A stretch of DNA of 64,000 nucleotides, taken from positions 1 through 64,000 of the forward strand of contig CAJXOD010000001.1 of the NCBI GenBank assembly GCA_913057795.1, in the 5' to 3' direction. The notes below the pieces were generated by a model. It was not told the DNA's origin and made no database searches. It saw only the letters and a list, made by a program, of their open reading frames with translations. The translations under genes were made by a program, and so were the position numbers. Every line of letters begins with the position of its first letter. The first letter of the stretch is position 1. Of this stretch, positions 50,081 through 60,703 are shown piece by piece. Origin of the DNA: an uncultured Aquiluna sp. GTDB taxonomy: Bacteria > Actinomycetota > Actinomycetes > Actinomycetales > Microbacteriaceae.

Positions 50081-51166
50081 ATGAAGACCCTAAAGGGCCT
50101 GTGGTTCGATGGAATTGTCTCGCCGCTTCGTTTGCGGTTGTTTGTGTGGCTTTCGCTGGTTACTCAAATTTTGATCGTTGTGACCGGGGGCGCTGTCCGG
50201 CTCACAGGGAGCGGTCTGGGTTGCCCGACTTGGCCGAAATGTACAGAAGACTCCTTGGTAAGCACCCCGGAGATGGGCTTCCACGGTGTTATTGAATTTG
50301 GAAATCGGTTGCTAACAATCGTTCTGCTTATCATCGCCCTTTTGACCTTTATCGTGGTCGTGCGAATTAGTGAATCCACACGACGCATAGGACTTTTGTC
50401 AATTGGTTTTTTCAGCGGAGCAGTCTTGCTGGTTGTGGGTTTGGCCTTCAACACAATGTTCGGACTGGGTCTGGTTACCTTGGTAACTTTCGCATTGGCG
50501 TTGGGCTTGATGCTCCTGTTCGGGATCGTCATTATTAGAACTGCTCGCTTGACAAACCGGTTTGGCTTGGTCGTGCCGGCCTTCGGTTTAGGGGTTGGCA
50601 TAATCGTGCAGGCGGTAATCGGTGGGATCACGGTTCTGACGGGTTTGAACTCTTGGATTGTGGGCCTTCATTTTGTAATTTCAACGGGTCTGATCGCACT
50701 GGCCTCACTTTTGGTTTGGCGGGCATTACCTAAACCGGTCAATTCCGTGGCACGTTGGAATGCGAATCTCGCATGGCCGACAGTAGTAGTTGGATTTATT
50801 GCGATCTGCATGGGAGTCATTGTTACCGGTGCTGGCCCACATGCTGGAGACGCCCTGACGCCACGAAACGGCTTCAATCTTGAAATTTGGCAGCACTACC
50901 ACTCCTACCCGGGTTACACGCTGCTCGCTCTAATAACTGTGCAGCTAGTAGCTCAAGTTGTGAAATCCAGGTCCGTGTTGAAACAACTTGAGTCTCGGAT
51001 TCTGCTGCTGTTGTTTGTGGCGACTGTATTCCAGGCTGTAGTGGGAGTAATTCAGGCGCGAATGGGCGTCCCTGCGTTGTTGGTTGGAATTCACATGCTC
51101 GGTTCCGGCGTCTTGACAGCACTAATTACTTTTCAGGTATTGAGTGCCAGAAAAATCAATCGATGA
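50081..51166 (+). CDS. ctaA: Heme A synthase (COX15/CtaA)
   Basis: CtaA oxidises the C8 methyl group of heme O to give heme A for the aa3 oxidase. The 361-residue protein has about eight membrane helices. Motifs are VTGGAVRLTGSGLGCPTWPKC in the first half and a mirrored HYHSYPG plus GVIQARMGVPALLVGIHMLG in the second, with heme-binding His in the paired helices. The CxxxC-type cysteine pair at GLGCPTWPKC is typical of this group. Divergent from the suf operon; the stop overlaps the photolyase start (ATGA). Confidence 0.93.
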   Translation: MKTLKGLWFDGIVSPLRLRLFVWLSLVTQILIVVTGGAVRLTGSGLGCPTWPKCTEDSLVSTPEMGFHGVIEFGNRLLTIVLLIIALLTFIVVVRISESTRRIGLLSIGFFSGAVLLVVGLAFNTMFGLGLVTLVTFALALGLMLLFGIVIIRTARLTNRFGLVVPAFGLGVGIIVQAVIGGITVLTGLNSWIVGLHFVISTGLIALASLLVWRALPKPVNSVARWNANLAWPTVVVGFIAICMGVIVTGAGPHAGDALTPRNGFNLEIWQHYHSYPGYTLLALITVQLVAQVVKSRSVLKQLESRILLLLFVATVFQAVVGVIQARMGVPALLVGIHMLGSGVLTALITFQVLSARKINR

Positions 51167-52488
51167 AGACTATTTTCTGGTTTCGAAGAGACCGTAGGCT
51201 TCAAGATAATCAAGCTCTTAGCTTTGCAGCCAGCTCTTCTCAGGAGCTTCTTCCAGTCTTTGTTCTTCCGGCATCAAGCACCGGCATGTCGGAGCTGCGC
51301 ACAAGCTCAGTTCTTGCTTCAGTCTTAGCTTTAGATAAAAGCTTGCCCAAAGGGCTTGAGCTGCTTCATGGCGATGCAAGCATCGAGCTTGGCAGGATGT
51401 CTCAGGAATTTTCTGCCAGGCGCGTGGTGGCTACGAGGGCATTTGATACAAACGGCGTCATCGAGCAAGAGGCAGTTCGTGATGCACTTGCAGCGATAGA
51501 CGTGGAACTTGTGCTAGTCGGCAGTTACTACGCAGTCGAGCCCGGAACAGTTGTCAAAGACGATCAAACAGCCGTGCGCGTCTACACGCCCTTTTTCAAA
51601 AGGTGGCTTCAAGTCTTTGTCCCCGAGCCATTTGTCCTTGATGTCCAGAACGCACCTTGGGCAGCCGCCAGCCAAAGAGTCGCCCTAATTTCAGGAGTGA
51701 ATGCGGGTGAGGAGTTGGCTCTTGAAACATGGGCCAAGTTTCGGGCCTCTCGGATTTTCGATTACTCGGACCACCGAAATCGACCGGACATAAATGGGAC
51801 CTCCAAGCTTTCTCATGCGCTGGCCCACGGCGAAGTTCATCCGCGGACTCTACTTGCTGGCCTTGGTGATACAGAGGGCGAAGAGGTGTTTCGTAAGGAG
51901 ATAGCTTGGCGGGAGTTTTACGCAGATGTAATGCATCACCACCCCCGTACCTACGATAAATACTACGAGCCTCGCTTTGCCGGGCTTGAATACGATGACC
52001 CCAAAGAGTTTCCAGAAAAACTAGCCGCCTGGAAAGCTGGCGCCACGGGATACCCAATCGTGGATGCGGCGATGAGACAGCTCGTTCAGTCCGGCTGGAT
52101 GCACAATCGAGCACGCATGATTGTTGCAAGTTTTTTGGTGAAAGACCTTCATTTCGAATGGCAAATCGGCGCCAAGTTTTTTGAGGAGCATCTGACTGAT
52201 TTTGACCCCGCCTCAAATTCTCACGGCTGGCAATGGACGGCCGGTTGCGGCACCGATGCAAGCCCTTTTTACCGAGTTTTCAATCCAATCCTGCAGGGCC
52301 CAAAATTTGACCCGGACGGCGATTATGTTAGGAAGTGGTTGCCAGAACTTGCTCATTTACCGGCTGCAAGTGTCCACGAACCCTGGAACGACATCGCCGG
52401 TTATCAGTTTGGGTACGCTCCCCCAATTTTGGATCACTCTCAAGAGCGGGATGAGGCGCTACGTCGCCTTGAGGCTATAAAGCGCTGA
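51163..52488 (+). CDS. phrB: Deoxyribodipyrimidine photolyase
   Basis: This 441-residue flavoprotein uses blue light and FAD to split cyclobutane pyrimidine dimers. An N-terminal antenna domain begins MKTIFWFRRDRRLQDNQAL. The C-terminal FAD domain has WREFYADVMHHHP, VDAAMRQLVQSGWMHNRARM, ASFLVKDLHFEW and the CPD-type SNSHGWQWTAGCGTDASPFY. It is translationally coupled to ctaA, an unexpected pairing. It suits an organism living in sunlit surface water. Confidence 0.93.
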   Translation: MKTIFWFRRDRRLQDNQALSFAASSSQELLPVFVLPASSTGMSELRTSSVLASVLALDKSLPKGLELLHGDASIELGRMSQEFSARRVVATRAFDTNGVIEQEAVRDALAAIDVELVLVGSYYAVEPGTVVKDDQTAVRVYTPFFKRWLQVFVPEPFVLDVQNAPWAAASQRVALISGVNAGEELALETWAKFRASRIFDYSDHRNRPDINGTSKLSHALAHGEVHPRTLLAGLGDTEGEEVFRKEIAWREFYADVMHHHPRTYDKYYEPRFAGLEYDDPKEFPEKLAAWKAGATGYPIVDAAMRQLVQSGWMHNRARMIVASFLVKDLHFEWQIGAKFFEEHLTDFDPASNSHGWQWTAGCGTDASPFYRVFNPILQGPKFDPDGDYVRKWLPELAHLPAASVHEPWNDIAGYQFGYAPPILDHSQERDEALRRLEAIKR

Positions 52489-52492
52489 TTCC

Positions 52493-53401
52493 CTAAATAT
52501 AAATCAAAGGGTCAATTGCGATTGCCAAGAACAAAATCGTCAGATGTGTAATTGAAGCGTGGAACAAGCGCATTGGGTTTTGAGGTATTCGGACCTTAGC
52601 CTCCTTGTAGAGACGGTGCGATTCCCAGGTGAACCAGATTCCAGCCAACACCGCCGCAACCGTATATACAGTGCCCATGTTCGCAACTGGAATCAGCAGC
52701 AGTGTCGCAGCAAAATATGCGTAGGCATAAAGAATTATCTGTCTACCTACATGCTCATTTTTAGCCACCACCGGCAGCATCGGAACTCCGGCAGCCTTGT
52801 ACTCTTCTAGGTAGCGCATTGAAAGAGGCCAATAGTGCGGCGGTGTCCAAAGGAAGATAATCAAGAACAACACTCCAGCTGCTAGGGAGAGCTCATTGGT
52901 CACAGCAGCCCAGCCAATCAAAGCTGGCATGGCCCCGGCAGCACCGCCCCAAACTATATTTTGTGGCGTGCGTCTTTTGAGACCGAGTGTGTAGACGAAG
53001 ACGTAGAACAAAATTGCAATTAGCGAAAGTACGGCCGCAAGCACGTTTATTAGTAGCGCAAACCAAATGACCGACAGGCTTCCAATTGACCACGCAAATA
53101 TCAGAGCCTCTTTGTGCGTGAGTTCCCCGGTCACTAGAGGTCGATTTTTGGTGCGCCCCATGATTTGGTCAATGTCGCGGTCGATATAGCAATTGAATGC
53201 ATTGGCACTCCCAGCGCTGAGAGCGCCGCCAAAAACGGTGGCGATAATCAGCCAAATTGAGGGAAAACCTCTAGCAGCCAGAATCATGGCCGGCACGGTC
53301 GCAATCAGTAGAAGCTCGATAACGCGTGGTTTAGTCAGCAAAAAATACGCACGGATCTTGCGCGAAAGCCGCGCTCCAGATGATTTTTCTACCGTAGACA
53401 T
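52493..53401 (-). CDS. ctaB: Protoheme IX farnesyltransferase
   Basis: CtaB adds a farnesyl chain to protoheme to make heme O, the precursor used by CtaA. The 302-residue protein has eight to nine membrane helices and the prenyltransferase motif [22 protein letters not shown], plus the second motif [18 protein letters not shown] chose ATG 53401 because upstream in-frame sequence overlaps the divergent tkt start and is not homologous to the family. It is convergent with the photolyase, with four bases between stops. Confidence 0.93.
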   Translation of the reverse strand: MSTVEKSSGARLSRKIRAYFLLTKPRVIELLLIATVPAMILAARGFPSIWLIIATVFGGALSAGSANAFNCYIDRDIDQIMGRTKNRPLVTGELTHKEALIFAWSIGSLSVIWFALLINVLAAVLSLIAILFYVFVYTLGLKRRTPQNIVWGGAAGAMPALIGWAAVTNELSLAAGVLFLIIFLWTPPHYWPLSMRYLEEYKAAGVPMLPVVAKNEHVGRQIILYAYAYFAATLLLIPVANMGTVYTVAAVLAGIWFTWESHRLYKEAKVRIPQNPMRLFHASITHLTILFLAIAIDPLIYI

Positions 53402-53530
53402 TTGTCCAAGTCTAATCCAGTCCGAGCGGTGCTGCAGCCCACTCGGTATAGACTCTTGTCTAAATGTCAGGCACCGCCGCCGGCGCAAATCCCTAAGTGG
53501 TAAAGCACGTAATTTGTTAGGAATAATTCT

Positions 53531-55597
53531 TTGTTGGAATGGAATGAAATTGACGACTTGGCAGTCAAGACTGCCAAAGTTCTTGCCGCGGATGCAGTAG
53601 AGAAGGTTGGCAATGGCCACCCTGGAACTGCAATTAGCTTGGCGCCAGCTGCGTATCTATTGTTCCAAAAGGTCATGAAGCATGACCCGCAAGATGACCG
53701 CTGGGTTGGCAGGGATCGATTCGTTCTTTCGGTGGGTCACTCTTCTCTAACTTTGTACAACCAGTTATTTCTAGGTGGCTTTGGCCTCGAGCTCACTGAC
53801 ATTCAATCGTTGAGAACCTGGGGCTCTTTGACCCCTGGACACCCCGAATATGCTCACACCAAGGGTGTTGAAATCACAACTGGGCCATTGGGTCAAGGTC
53901 TGGCATCGGCAACTGGGTTTGCAATGTCAACAAGATTTGAACGTGAATTATTTGATCCTGCCACAACCGATGGAACTTCACCCTTTGACCATTTCGTCTA
54001 TGTGATCGCTGGTGACGGTGACATGCAAGAAGGAGTTAGCGCTGAGGCGGCTTCCCTTGCCGGACATCACGGACTGGGAAATCTGATTGTTATTTATGAC
54101 GCGAACCAGATTTCTATCGAAGACGACACTGACATCAGCTTTTCTGAAGACGTCGCAAAGCGTTACCAGGCTTATGGCTGGCAGACCATTGAGGTCAACT
54201 GGCGCAAGGAAACCGGATATGTCGAAGACGTGGGTGCCCTTTACGAAGCGATCTTGGCGGCCAAGGAAAACAGAGATCAACCAACGCTAATTACTCTTCG
54301 AACCATCATCGGTTGGCCAAGTCCCACAAAACAAGACACCGGCAAGATTCACGGCTCAAAGCTTGGTGGCGAAGAGCTTGCCGGCCTAAAGCAAGCGCTG
54401 GGCTTCGATCCTGAAGAGCACTTCGCTGTTGCTGAGGACGTTCTGTCCCACACTAGGCAGTTGGCTCAGCGCGGTAAAGAACAGCGTGCGGTTTGGGAAG
54501 CTCAGTTCAGCAAATGGCACCAGGACAATCCTGATTCGGCGAAGCTGTTCGAGCGTCTTGCATCTGGAGAGCTTCCCTCAGACCTAGCCTCGTCACTCCC
54601 CGAATTTTCATCGGGCGAGGAAATCGCAACCCGAGCGGCCTCCGGGAAAGTCATAAACGCCATTGCAGCGAAAATGCCAGAACTGTGGGGCGGCTCAGCC
54701 GACCTTGCCGAGTCGAATAACACCACCATTGAAGGCGGCGGCTCATTCGTGCCTGCCAAGTGGCAAACCAAGGCATGGACCCCAAAAACTGCCGGGAGGA
54801 TACTTCACTTCGGCATTCGTGAGCACGCGATGGGCGCAATTCTGAATGGCATCACTCTTTCCGGCCATTCGAGGGTGTTCGGCGGAACTTTTCTGGTCTT
54901 CTCCGATTACATGAGGCCCTCGGTCCGCTTGGCCGCCTTGATGGGTATCGCTCCGATCTATGTATGGACCCACGATTCTGTTGCACTCGGTGAAGACGGT
55001 CCAACTCATCAGCCAATCGAGCACTTGAACGCTCTGAGACTGATTCCAAATCTGGACATCGTGCGCCCAGCCGATGCGAACGAGACCTCTCAGGCGTGGC
55101 TTCAGGTCCTGAAAAACAAAAATAATCCCGCCGGAATTGTGCTTACGAGGCAGGGCCTTCCGGTGCTGGATCGAAGCGAAGGTTTCGGCCAGGCCGACCA
55201 AGTCAGCAAAGGTGCTTATGTCTATGCAGGGCAGGACAGTAAGCCAGATCTAATCTTGATCGCCAGCGGAAGCGAAGTTCAATTTGCGGTTGAAGCGAGG
55301 CTGATCCTGGAAGCAGGGGGAATTTCAGTTCGGGTGGTTTCCGCCCCTTGCCTTGAGTGGTTTGATTCTCAGCCTCAGGAATACCAAGATTCAGTGCTTC
55401 CAAAGCAAGTGAAGGCAAGGGTCTCTATTGAGGCCGGAGTTACCGATGGATGGCGCAAGTATGTTGGAGACAATGGTCAGTCCATTGGAATCAACCACTT
55501 CGGATCATCGGCTGACTACAAGACTCTGTTCACAGAGTTTGGAATTACCACCAACAAGGTGGTTGAGGCTGCAAAGAGAGTACTTGGAGGTAAATAA
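53531..55597 (+). CDS. tkt: Transketolase
   Basis: Transketolase moves two-carbon ketol units in the non-oxidative pentose phosphate pathway using thiamine diphosphate. The cofactor motif is [20 protein letters not shown] with later IYDAN. The second half shows [18 protein letters not shown] and [15 protein letters not shown]. The length of 688 residues is normal. The start is a TTG, with another directly after; AGGA is eight bases upstream. It opens the operon tkt-tal-pgi-zwf-opcA-pgl and is divergent from ctaB, a conserved arrangement. Confidence 0.96.
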   Translation: MLEWNEIDDLAVKTAKVLAADAVEKVGNGHPGTAISLAPAAYLLFQKVMKHDPQDDRWVGRDRFVLSVGHSSLTLYNQLFLGGFGLELTDIQSLRTWGSLTPGHPEYAHTKGVEITTGPLGQGLASATGFAMSTRFERELFDPATTDGTSPFDHFVYVIAGDGDMQEGVSAEAASLAGHHGLGNLIVIYDANQISIEDDTDISFSEDVAKRYQAYGWQTIEVNWRKETGYVEDVGALYEAILAAKENRDQPTLITLRTIIGWPSPTKQDTGKIHGSKLGGEELAGLKQALGFDPEEHFAVAEDVLSHTRQLAQRGKEQRAVWEAQFSKWHQDNPDSAKLFERLASGELPSDLASSLPEFSSGEEIATRAASGKVINAIAAKMPELWGGSADLAESNNTTIEGGGSFVPAKWQTKAWTPKTAGRILHFGIREHAMGAILNGITLSGHSRVFGGTFLVFSDYMRPSVRLAALMGIAPIYVWTHDSVALGEDGPTHQPIEHLNALRLIPNLDIVRPADANETSQAWLQVLKNKNNPAGIVLTRQGLPVLDRSEGFGQADQVSKGAYVYAGQDSKPDLILIASGSEVQFAVEARLILEAGGISVRVVSAPCLEWFDSQPQEYQDSVLPKQVKARVSIEAGVTDGWRKYVGDNGQSIGINHFGSSADYKTLFTEFGITTNKVVEAAKRVLGGK

Positions 55598-56688
55598 TGA
55601 ATGAAAACCTAAAATCACTGACTGAAGCCGGTGTTTCGATTTGGCTAGACGACCTTTCCAGAGAGCGCATCGAATCTGGAAACCTCAAGCACCTAATTGA
55701 CAATTTTTCGGTAAGGGGAGTTACTACTAATCCGACTATTTTTGCAGCGGCGCTGAAGGGTCCCTCATACCGGGATGCAATTGTCGCGGAGAAGGCCGCC
55801 GGCAGCAGTGCGGCCCGAGCAATTGCAAACATCACCTCGGACGATGTCGCGGCAGCCTGCGACCTGTTCCTCCCCATTTACAACGAGTCCCATGGAGTCG
55901 ATGGCCGAGTGTCTATCGAGGTCGAACCGGGACTGGCAAATGACACTGAGCGCACCATTGCTCAGGCACTGTCGCTTTACGAGCTTGTCGGTCGCAATAA
56001 CGTCATGATTAAGATTCCGGCGACCGTAAATGGCTTAGCGGCTATCACTGCGGTTACGGCGGCGGGAATCTCAGTGAATGTGACTTTGATTTTCTCGCTC
56101 GATCGCTACGACAAAGTTATCGATGCCTATCTAGAGGGACTATCTCAGGCGAAGCAGGCGGGCAAGGACTTGAGCAAGATTCATTCAGTTGCTTCATTTT
56201 TCGTTTCTCGCGTTGATACCGAAGTGGATTCGAGGCTGGAGGCGCTTGGTAAGCCGGAGCTGAAGAGCAAGGCTGCTCTTGCAAACGCTCAGCTGGCATA
56301 CGAGCTTTTCCAAAATCGATTTTCAACCCCTGAGTGGCAAACTCTTTTGGCGGCAGGAGCAAACCTGCAGCGACCGCTGATGGCCTCCACGGGTGTCAAG
56401 GACCCAGCCCTCCCGGACACCCTGTATGTCACCGAACTTGTTTCTAAAAACATCGTCAACACCATGCCGGAAAAAACCATGATGGCAACCGCCGACCATG
56501 GCGTAATTCCAGCCGAATCGGTAATCGTTTCCTTTGAAAACGCAAAGGCTGTAATGGTTGAAATTGCTGCTGCCGGCGTCGATCTCGCCGATGTCACCGC
56601 CCAGCTAGAGCAAGAAGGTGTCGATAAATTCAAAGTTTCTTGGGCCGAATTAGTTGAAACTGTTGAACACGCGCTAGCTGGAAGCTAG
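55597..56688 (+). CDS. tal: Transaldolase
   Basis: Transaldolase exchanges dihydroxyacetone units between sugar phosphates through a Schiff-base lysine. The 363-residue protein shows [32 protein letters not shown], the lysine region [29 protein letters not shown] and [15 protein letters not shown]. It overlaps the transketolase stop (TAATG). The long actinobacterial form is seen, not the short TalC form. Confidence 0.95.
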   Translation: MNENLKSLTEAGVSIWLDDLSRERIESGNLKHLIDNFSVRGVTTNPTIFAAALKGPSYRDAIVAEKAAGSSAARAIANITSDDVAAACDLFLPIYNESHGVDGRVSIEVEPGLANDTERTIAQALSLYELVGRNNVMIKIPATVNGLAAITAVTAAGISVNVTLIFSLDRYDKVIDAYLEGLSQAKQAGKDLSKIHSVASFFVSRVDTEVDSRLEALGKPELKSKAALANAQLAYELFQNRFSTPEWQTLLAAGANLQRPLMASTGVKDPALPDTLYVTELVSKNIVNTMPEKTMMATADHGVIPAESVIVSFENAKAVMVEIAAAGVDLADVTAQLEQEGVDKFKVSWAELVETVEHALAGS

Positions 56689-56691
56689 ATC

Positions 56692-58269
56692 ATGCAGCTG
56701 AGGATACAAGAAAGCCTCAAGCCCGACCTAGAACCCGAAGTTGCGAAAGTCATAGATGCTCAGATTGCTTCCAGGCTCGGCGATAAGGATGATTCCATCT
56801 GGGGATCAGCCGCCAAAGTCGAGGCTTCAAAGCGACTGGGATGGATAGATTCCCCCAAGTCTTCGGTTGATTTGATCCCCGAAATTCTGAAGCTGAGAGA
56901 TCATTTCAGAGACTTGGGTGTCGACCGTATCGTGCTTTGCGGAATGGGCGGCTCATCGCTTGCGCCGGAGGTCATTGGGAAAAATACTGGCCATGAAATA
57001 GTGATTCTTGACTCAACAGCTCCTGATCAAGTGCTGTCCGCCGTCAGAGAGCTTCAGCGAACGGCAGTGGTTGTCTCCTCGAAATCTGGAGCGACCGTCG
57101 AGACAGATAGCCAAAAGAGGGCTTTTGAGTCCGGTTTTTTGGCTGCTGGCATCGACCCAGCGGAAAGAATAGTTGTAGTTACGGATCCTGGCTCCCCCCT
57201 CGATACTGAGTCAAGAGCCGACGGCTACAAGGTGTTCAATGCGGACCCAGATGTCGGCGGTAGGTATTCAGCGCTAACCGCATTCGGATTGGTTCCTGCT
57301 GGACTGGCTGGCGCCGATATCTCTTCGCTGCTGGCTAGTGCGTCGCGCGTGAGCTTTGGACTCAGCGCGGACTCCACCGATAACCCGGCTATTTGGCTTG
57401 GAGCTGCCTTGGCAGCAACTCCCGGAATCGGTCAGTTTCGCGATAAGTTTTTGATAGAAACCGATGGCCTTCCTGGCTTTGGTGACTGGGTTGAACAACT
57501 GGTTGCTGAAAGCACCGGAAAACAACAACGTGGCATTCTGCCCGTTGTTGTGAGCAGTAGCGCTCCAGAAATTCAAGACGTACCAAGTGACACTATTTTC
57601 ATCCGGTTTTCGGATTCTATGCCGGTAGCTGAGCACATAACCTTTAGTGGCGGCCTTGGCGAATTGTTCTTGCTCTGGGAGTACGCCACGGCTATTGCCG
57701 GCTATCTAATGCAAATAAACCCATTCGATCAGCCCGATGTTGAGTCTGCCAAGATCGCCTCCCGAGCGCTACTCGACTCACCCGCTGTCCTGGTGTCCCC
57801 GGGCCATGTTGATCGAGGAATCACGGTTGCAAGTTACGGTTTGAACGTGGTCGGCAGCACAGTAGAGGCTGCAATCGAAGAGCTACTAAGTCAAGCAACT
57901 GACCATAGCTACATCGCGGTGCAGGTCTATCTGAGCAGGCCGGAATATCCTCAGTTCGAGAAATTGAGAGACATTTTCGCGAAGCGAACCGGCAGACCAG
58001 TCACTTTTGGTTGGGGGCCTAGGTTTTTGCACTCCACCGGCCAATATCACAAAGGCGGCCCCAAGCAGGGGCTCTTTGTCCAGATTACCGGTGAGCATGG
58101 AATCGATCTTGAAATAAAAGATCGCCCCTTTAGTTTTGGAGAGCTGATCCGCGCTCAAGCTGCCGGAGATGCGAGAGTTTTGTCCGATAACGGCCTTCCG
58201 GTTGTGTCTTTATTTATGACAGAACCACTCCGGGACCTAGCGTTTTTAGAAAAGGTAATTGCTTCGTGA
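56692..58269 (+). CDS. pgi: Glucose-6-phosphate isomerase
   Basis: Pgi interconverts glucose-6-phosphate and fructose-6-phosphate, linking this operon to glycolysis. The 525-residue protein has the sugar-phosphate binding GMGGSSLAPEVIGK and VVSSKSGATVETDSQKR, the GGRYSALTAFGLVPA region and the C-terminal STGQYHKGGPKQGLF with the catalytic His and Lys. It starts three bases after tal and overlaps zwf by four bases. Confidence 0.93.
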   Translation: MQLRIQESLKPDLEPEVAKVIDAQIASRLGDKDDSIWGSAAKVEASKRLGWIDSPKSSVDLIPEILKLRDHFRDLGVDRIVLCGMGGSSLAPEVIGKNTGHEIVILDSTAPDQVLSAVRELQRTAVVVSSKSGATVETDSQKRAFESGFLAAGIDPAERIVVVTDPGSPLDTESRADGYKVFNADPDVGGRYSALTAFGLVPAGLAGADISSLLASASRVSFGLSADSTDNPAIWLGAALAATPGIGQFRDKFLIETDGLPGFGDWVEQLVAESTGKQQRGILPVVVSSSAPEIQDVPSDTIFIRFSDSMPVAEHITFSGGLGELFLLWEYATAIAGYLMQINPFDQPDVESAKIASRALLDSPAVLVSPGHVDRGITVASYGLNVVGSTVEAAIEELLSQATDHSYIAVQVYLSRPEYPQFEKLRDIFAKRTGRPVTFGWGPRFLHSTGQYHKGGPKQGLFVQITGEHGIDLEIKDRPFSFGELIRAQAAGDARVLSDNGLPVVSLFMTEPLRDLAFLEKVIAS

Positions 58270-59786
58270 CCAACAATCCACTGAGAGATCCTCGCGACCG
58301 CCGAGTGCAAAAGATCGCTGGACCAAGCGGCCTAATAATGTTCGGTGTGACTGGTGATCTTGCGGGGAAGAAGCTTCTGCCTGCCATTTACGACCTCGCC
58401 AATCGCGGTCTTTTGCCGCCGGCTTTTTCGCTGGTTGGGTTCGCTAGAAGAGACTGGAGCCAGGAGGACTTTGAAGCGGTGGTCCACGATTCTGTTAAGG
58501 CGAATGCCAGAACTGCTTGGTCCGAAGAAGTTTGGAGCCAGTTAGCTAAGGGCATCCGATTTGTCTCGGGTAGGCATGATGACCCGGAAGCATTTCTTCG
58601 ACTTAAGAAGACAGTGGACGACTTAGACGCAGAGCGCGGAACAGCCGGGAATCACACTTTTTATCTATCGATTCCGCCGAGGGACTTTCCTCTGGTTATC
58701 CAACAGCTATCGGACTCGGGGCTCGCAGACGCTGCCGATGGAGAATTTAGACGCGTCGTCATCGAAAAACCGTTTGGGTCAAACCTCGAGACGGCTATCG
58801 AGCTAAACGACGTCGTTGAACGCGTTTTTCCAGCGGATGCTGTCTTCAGGATTGATCATTACTTGGGCAAGGAAACCGTTCAGAACATCTTGGCTCTTCG
58901 CTTTGCAAACCAGCTGTTTGAGCCAATTTGGAACAGTAACTACATCGATCATGTTCAGATTTCGATGGCCGAGGACATTGGGATTGGAAATCGCGCCGGT
59001 TCTTACGCGGACATTGGCGCGGCGAGAGACGTGATTCAGAACCACCTTCTTCAGCTTCTTGCTCTGACCGCCATGGAGCAACCGTTGAGCTTTGACGCAG
59101 CAGACTTGAGAGCAGAAAAGGAAAAGGTTCTAGCCTCCATTACCTTGCCTCAAGATCTATCAAAGCACACTGCCAGGGGTCAATATAAGGGCGGTTGGCA
59201 GGGTGGAGAGTTCGTCAAGGCTTATCTCGACGAGGCTGGCATGGATGCCGAGAACAACTCGGAAACCTTCGCCGCCATGAGGCTCAACATCGATAATAGA
59301 CGCTGGCAATCTGTGCCTTTTTATCTGCGGGCTGGAAAGCGTCTTGGACGACGAGTCACCGAAATTGCCGTGGTTTTCAAAAGAGCCCCTCAGCAATTAT
59401 TTGGAGAAAGCCAGACTGAACTTTTGGGCGAAAATGCTTTGGTGATTAGGGTTCAGCCGAACGAAGGGGTCACGATTCGTTTTGGTTCTAAAGTCCCAGG
59501 ACCCAGCATGCAGGTTCGAGACGTCACAATGGACTTTGGTTATGGTCATGCCTTTACCGAAGACTCCCCCGAGGCCTACGAACGCCTAATTCTTGATGTT
59601 CTGTTGGGCGAACCGCCACTTTTCCCGCGGCAACGAGAAGTGGAGCTGTCTTGGAAAATTCTAGATCCCATAGTTGCGCATTGGAAAAGTAGCGGCAAGC
59701 CAGATTCATACGCCCCAGGATCGTGGGGACCAGACTCTGCTCATCAAATGCTGGCCGAAGATGGCCGAGTATGGAGAAGGCCATGA
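58266..59786 (+). CDS. zwf: Glucose-6-phosphate 1-dehydrogenase
   Basis: Zwf oxidises glucose-6-phosphate to 6-phosphogluconolactone and makes NADPH. Motifs are the coenzyme loop GVTGDLAGKKLLPAIYDL, the substrate site RIDHYLGKETVQN and FYLRAGKRLGRR. The length of 506 residues is normal. In actinobacteria its activity depends on OpcA, encoded immediately downstream with a four-base overlap. The GTG start overlaps the pgi stop. Confidence 0.96.
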   Translation: MTNNPLRDPRDRRVQKIAGPSGLIMFGVTGDLAGKKLLPAIYDLANRGLLPPAFSLVGFARRDWSQEDFEAVVHDSVKANARTAWSEEVWSQLAKGIRFVSGRHDDPEAFLRLKKTVDDLDAERGTAGNHTFYLSIPPRDFPLVIQQLSDSGLADAADGEFRRVVIEKPFGSNLETAIELNDVVERVFPADAVFRIDHYLGKETVQNILALRFANQLFEPIWNSNYIDHVQISMAEDIGIGNRAGSYADIGAARDVIQNHLLQLLALTAMEQPLSFDAADLRAEKEKVLASITLPQDLSKHTARGQYKGGWQGGEFVKAYLDEAGMDAENNSETFAAMRLNIDNRRWQSVPFYLRAGKRLGRRVTEIAVVFKRAPQQLFGESQTELLGENALVIRVQPNEGVTIRFGSKVPGPSMQVRDVTMDFGYGHAFTEDSPEAYERLILDVLLGEPPLFPRQREVELSWKILDPIVAHWKSSGKPDSYAPGSWGPDSAHQMLAEDGRVWRRP

Positions 59787-60703
59787 TCGTCAACATGGAA
59801 AAGACCACCACGTCAAAGATTGAGAAAAAACTTCAAGAATTACGTGAAGACGGCGGAGTAGTTGCGTTAGGTCGTGTCCTTACTCTCATCATCGAAACAA
59901 ACTCGGATCACCTGGAGGAGGCTATTGAGGCTGCCAACGGGGCGTCTCGATTGCACCCAAGCAGGATTATTGTGTTGGTGAGCAACTTAGAGCAAGGCGA
60001 CAAGTCTCCCAGGTTAGATGCCGAAATAAGAATCGGTGGTGACGCTGGTGCGTCCGAAGTCGTTGTAATTCGTGCCTTTGGAGACGCAAATAGCAATACC
60101 GAGTCGATGGTCACAGGTCTGCTGCTTCCCGATGCACCCGTAGTTGCATGGTGGCCATCAGATTGCAAAGCCAATCCTTCGAAGAACCCGATTGGCCAGA
60201 TTGCAACCCGAAGAATCACAGATGCCGCAGCTCAAAGGGATGCATCTGGGTTTCTAAGGCAGCTGGCAAAAAATTATGCACCCGGGGATAGCGACATGTC
60301 TTGGACGAGAATTACGCTTTGGCGATCTCAGCTCGCGGCTCTATTCGATAACGAAAAAAACCGCCGAGTTGTCGAAATTCGAGTCTTAGGTTCGATAATT
60401 TCTCCGAGCGTAAGGCTGTTGGCCGGTTGGTTGTCGATGCAACTGGGCGTGGATGCAAAGATCATTCATGAGCTTTCGGGGATTGCGATAGAGGGCATCG
60501 CCGGAGTGGAGATTTCTTTTGATCAGGGCGAGCTCGCAATCATTCGGTCTGGCGATGTAGCGAGCATCGGCCAAACTGGTTCACCGGATAGCTCGGTCTT
60601 ACTACCCAAACGCTCGGATCAGGATTGCCTCATGGAGGATATGCGGTTCCTGGGAGAAGATGAAGTTTATGGTGCCGTGTTGAAAAATGAGCTGTCGAAG
60701 TAA
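59783..60703 (+). CDS. opcA: Glucose-6-phosphate dehydrogenase assembly protein OpcA
   Basis: OpcA is needed for assembly or activity of Zwf in actinobacteria and cyanobacteria. The protein of about 306 residues shows ALGRVLTLIIETNSD, HPSRIIVLVSNLEQ, LLLPDAPVVAWWPSD and a C-terminal DVASIGQTG. I chose ATG 59783, overlapping the zwf stop (ATGA), over in-frame codons inside zwf. Its stop overlaps the pgl start (TAATG). Confidence 0.93.
   Translation: MIVNMEKTTTSKIEKKLQELREDGGVVALGRVLTLIIETNSDHLEEAIEAANGASRLHPSRIIVLVSNLEQGDKSPRLDAEIRIGGDAGASEVVVIRAFGDANSNTESMVTGLLLPDAPVVAWWPSDCKANPSKNPIGQIATRRITDAAAQRDASGFLRQLAKNYAPGDSDMSWTRITLWRSQLAALFDNEKNRRVVEIRVLGSIISPSVRLLAGWLSMQLGVDAKIIHELSGIAIEGIAGVEISFDQGELAIIRSGDVASIGQTGSPDSSVLLPKRSDQDCLMEDMRFLGEDEVYGAVLKNELSK

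Noticed and set aside
50164..50631. A 155-codon ORF antisense to ctaA
   Set aside because: It is rich in Lys, Thr and Pro, the usual result of reading hydrophobic codons backwards.
51596..52261. A 221-codon ORF antisense to the photolyase gene
   Set aside because: The opposite strand encodes a complete, well-conserved photolyase; the antisense peptide has no recognisable domain.
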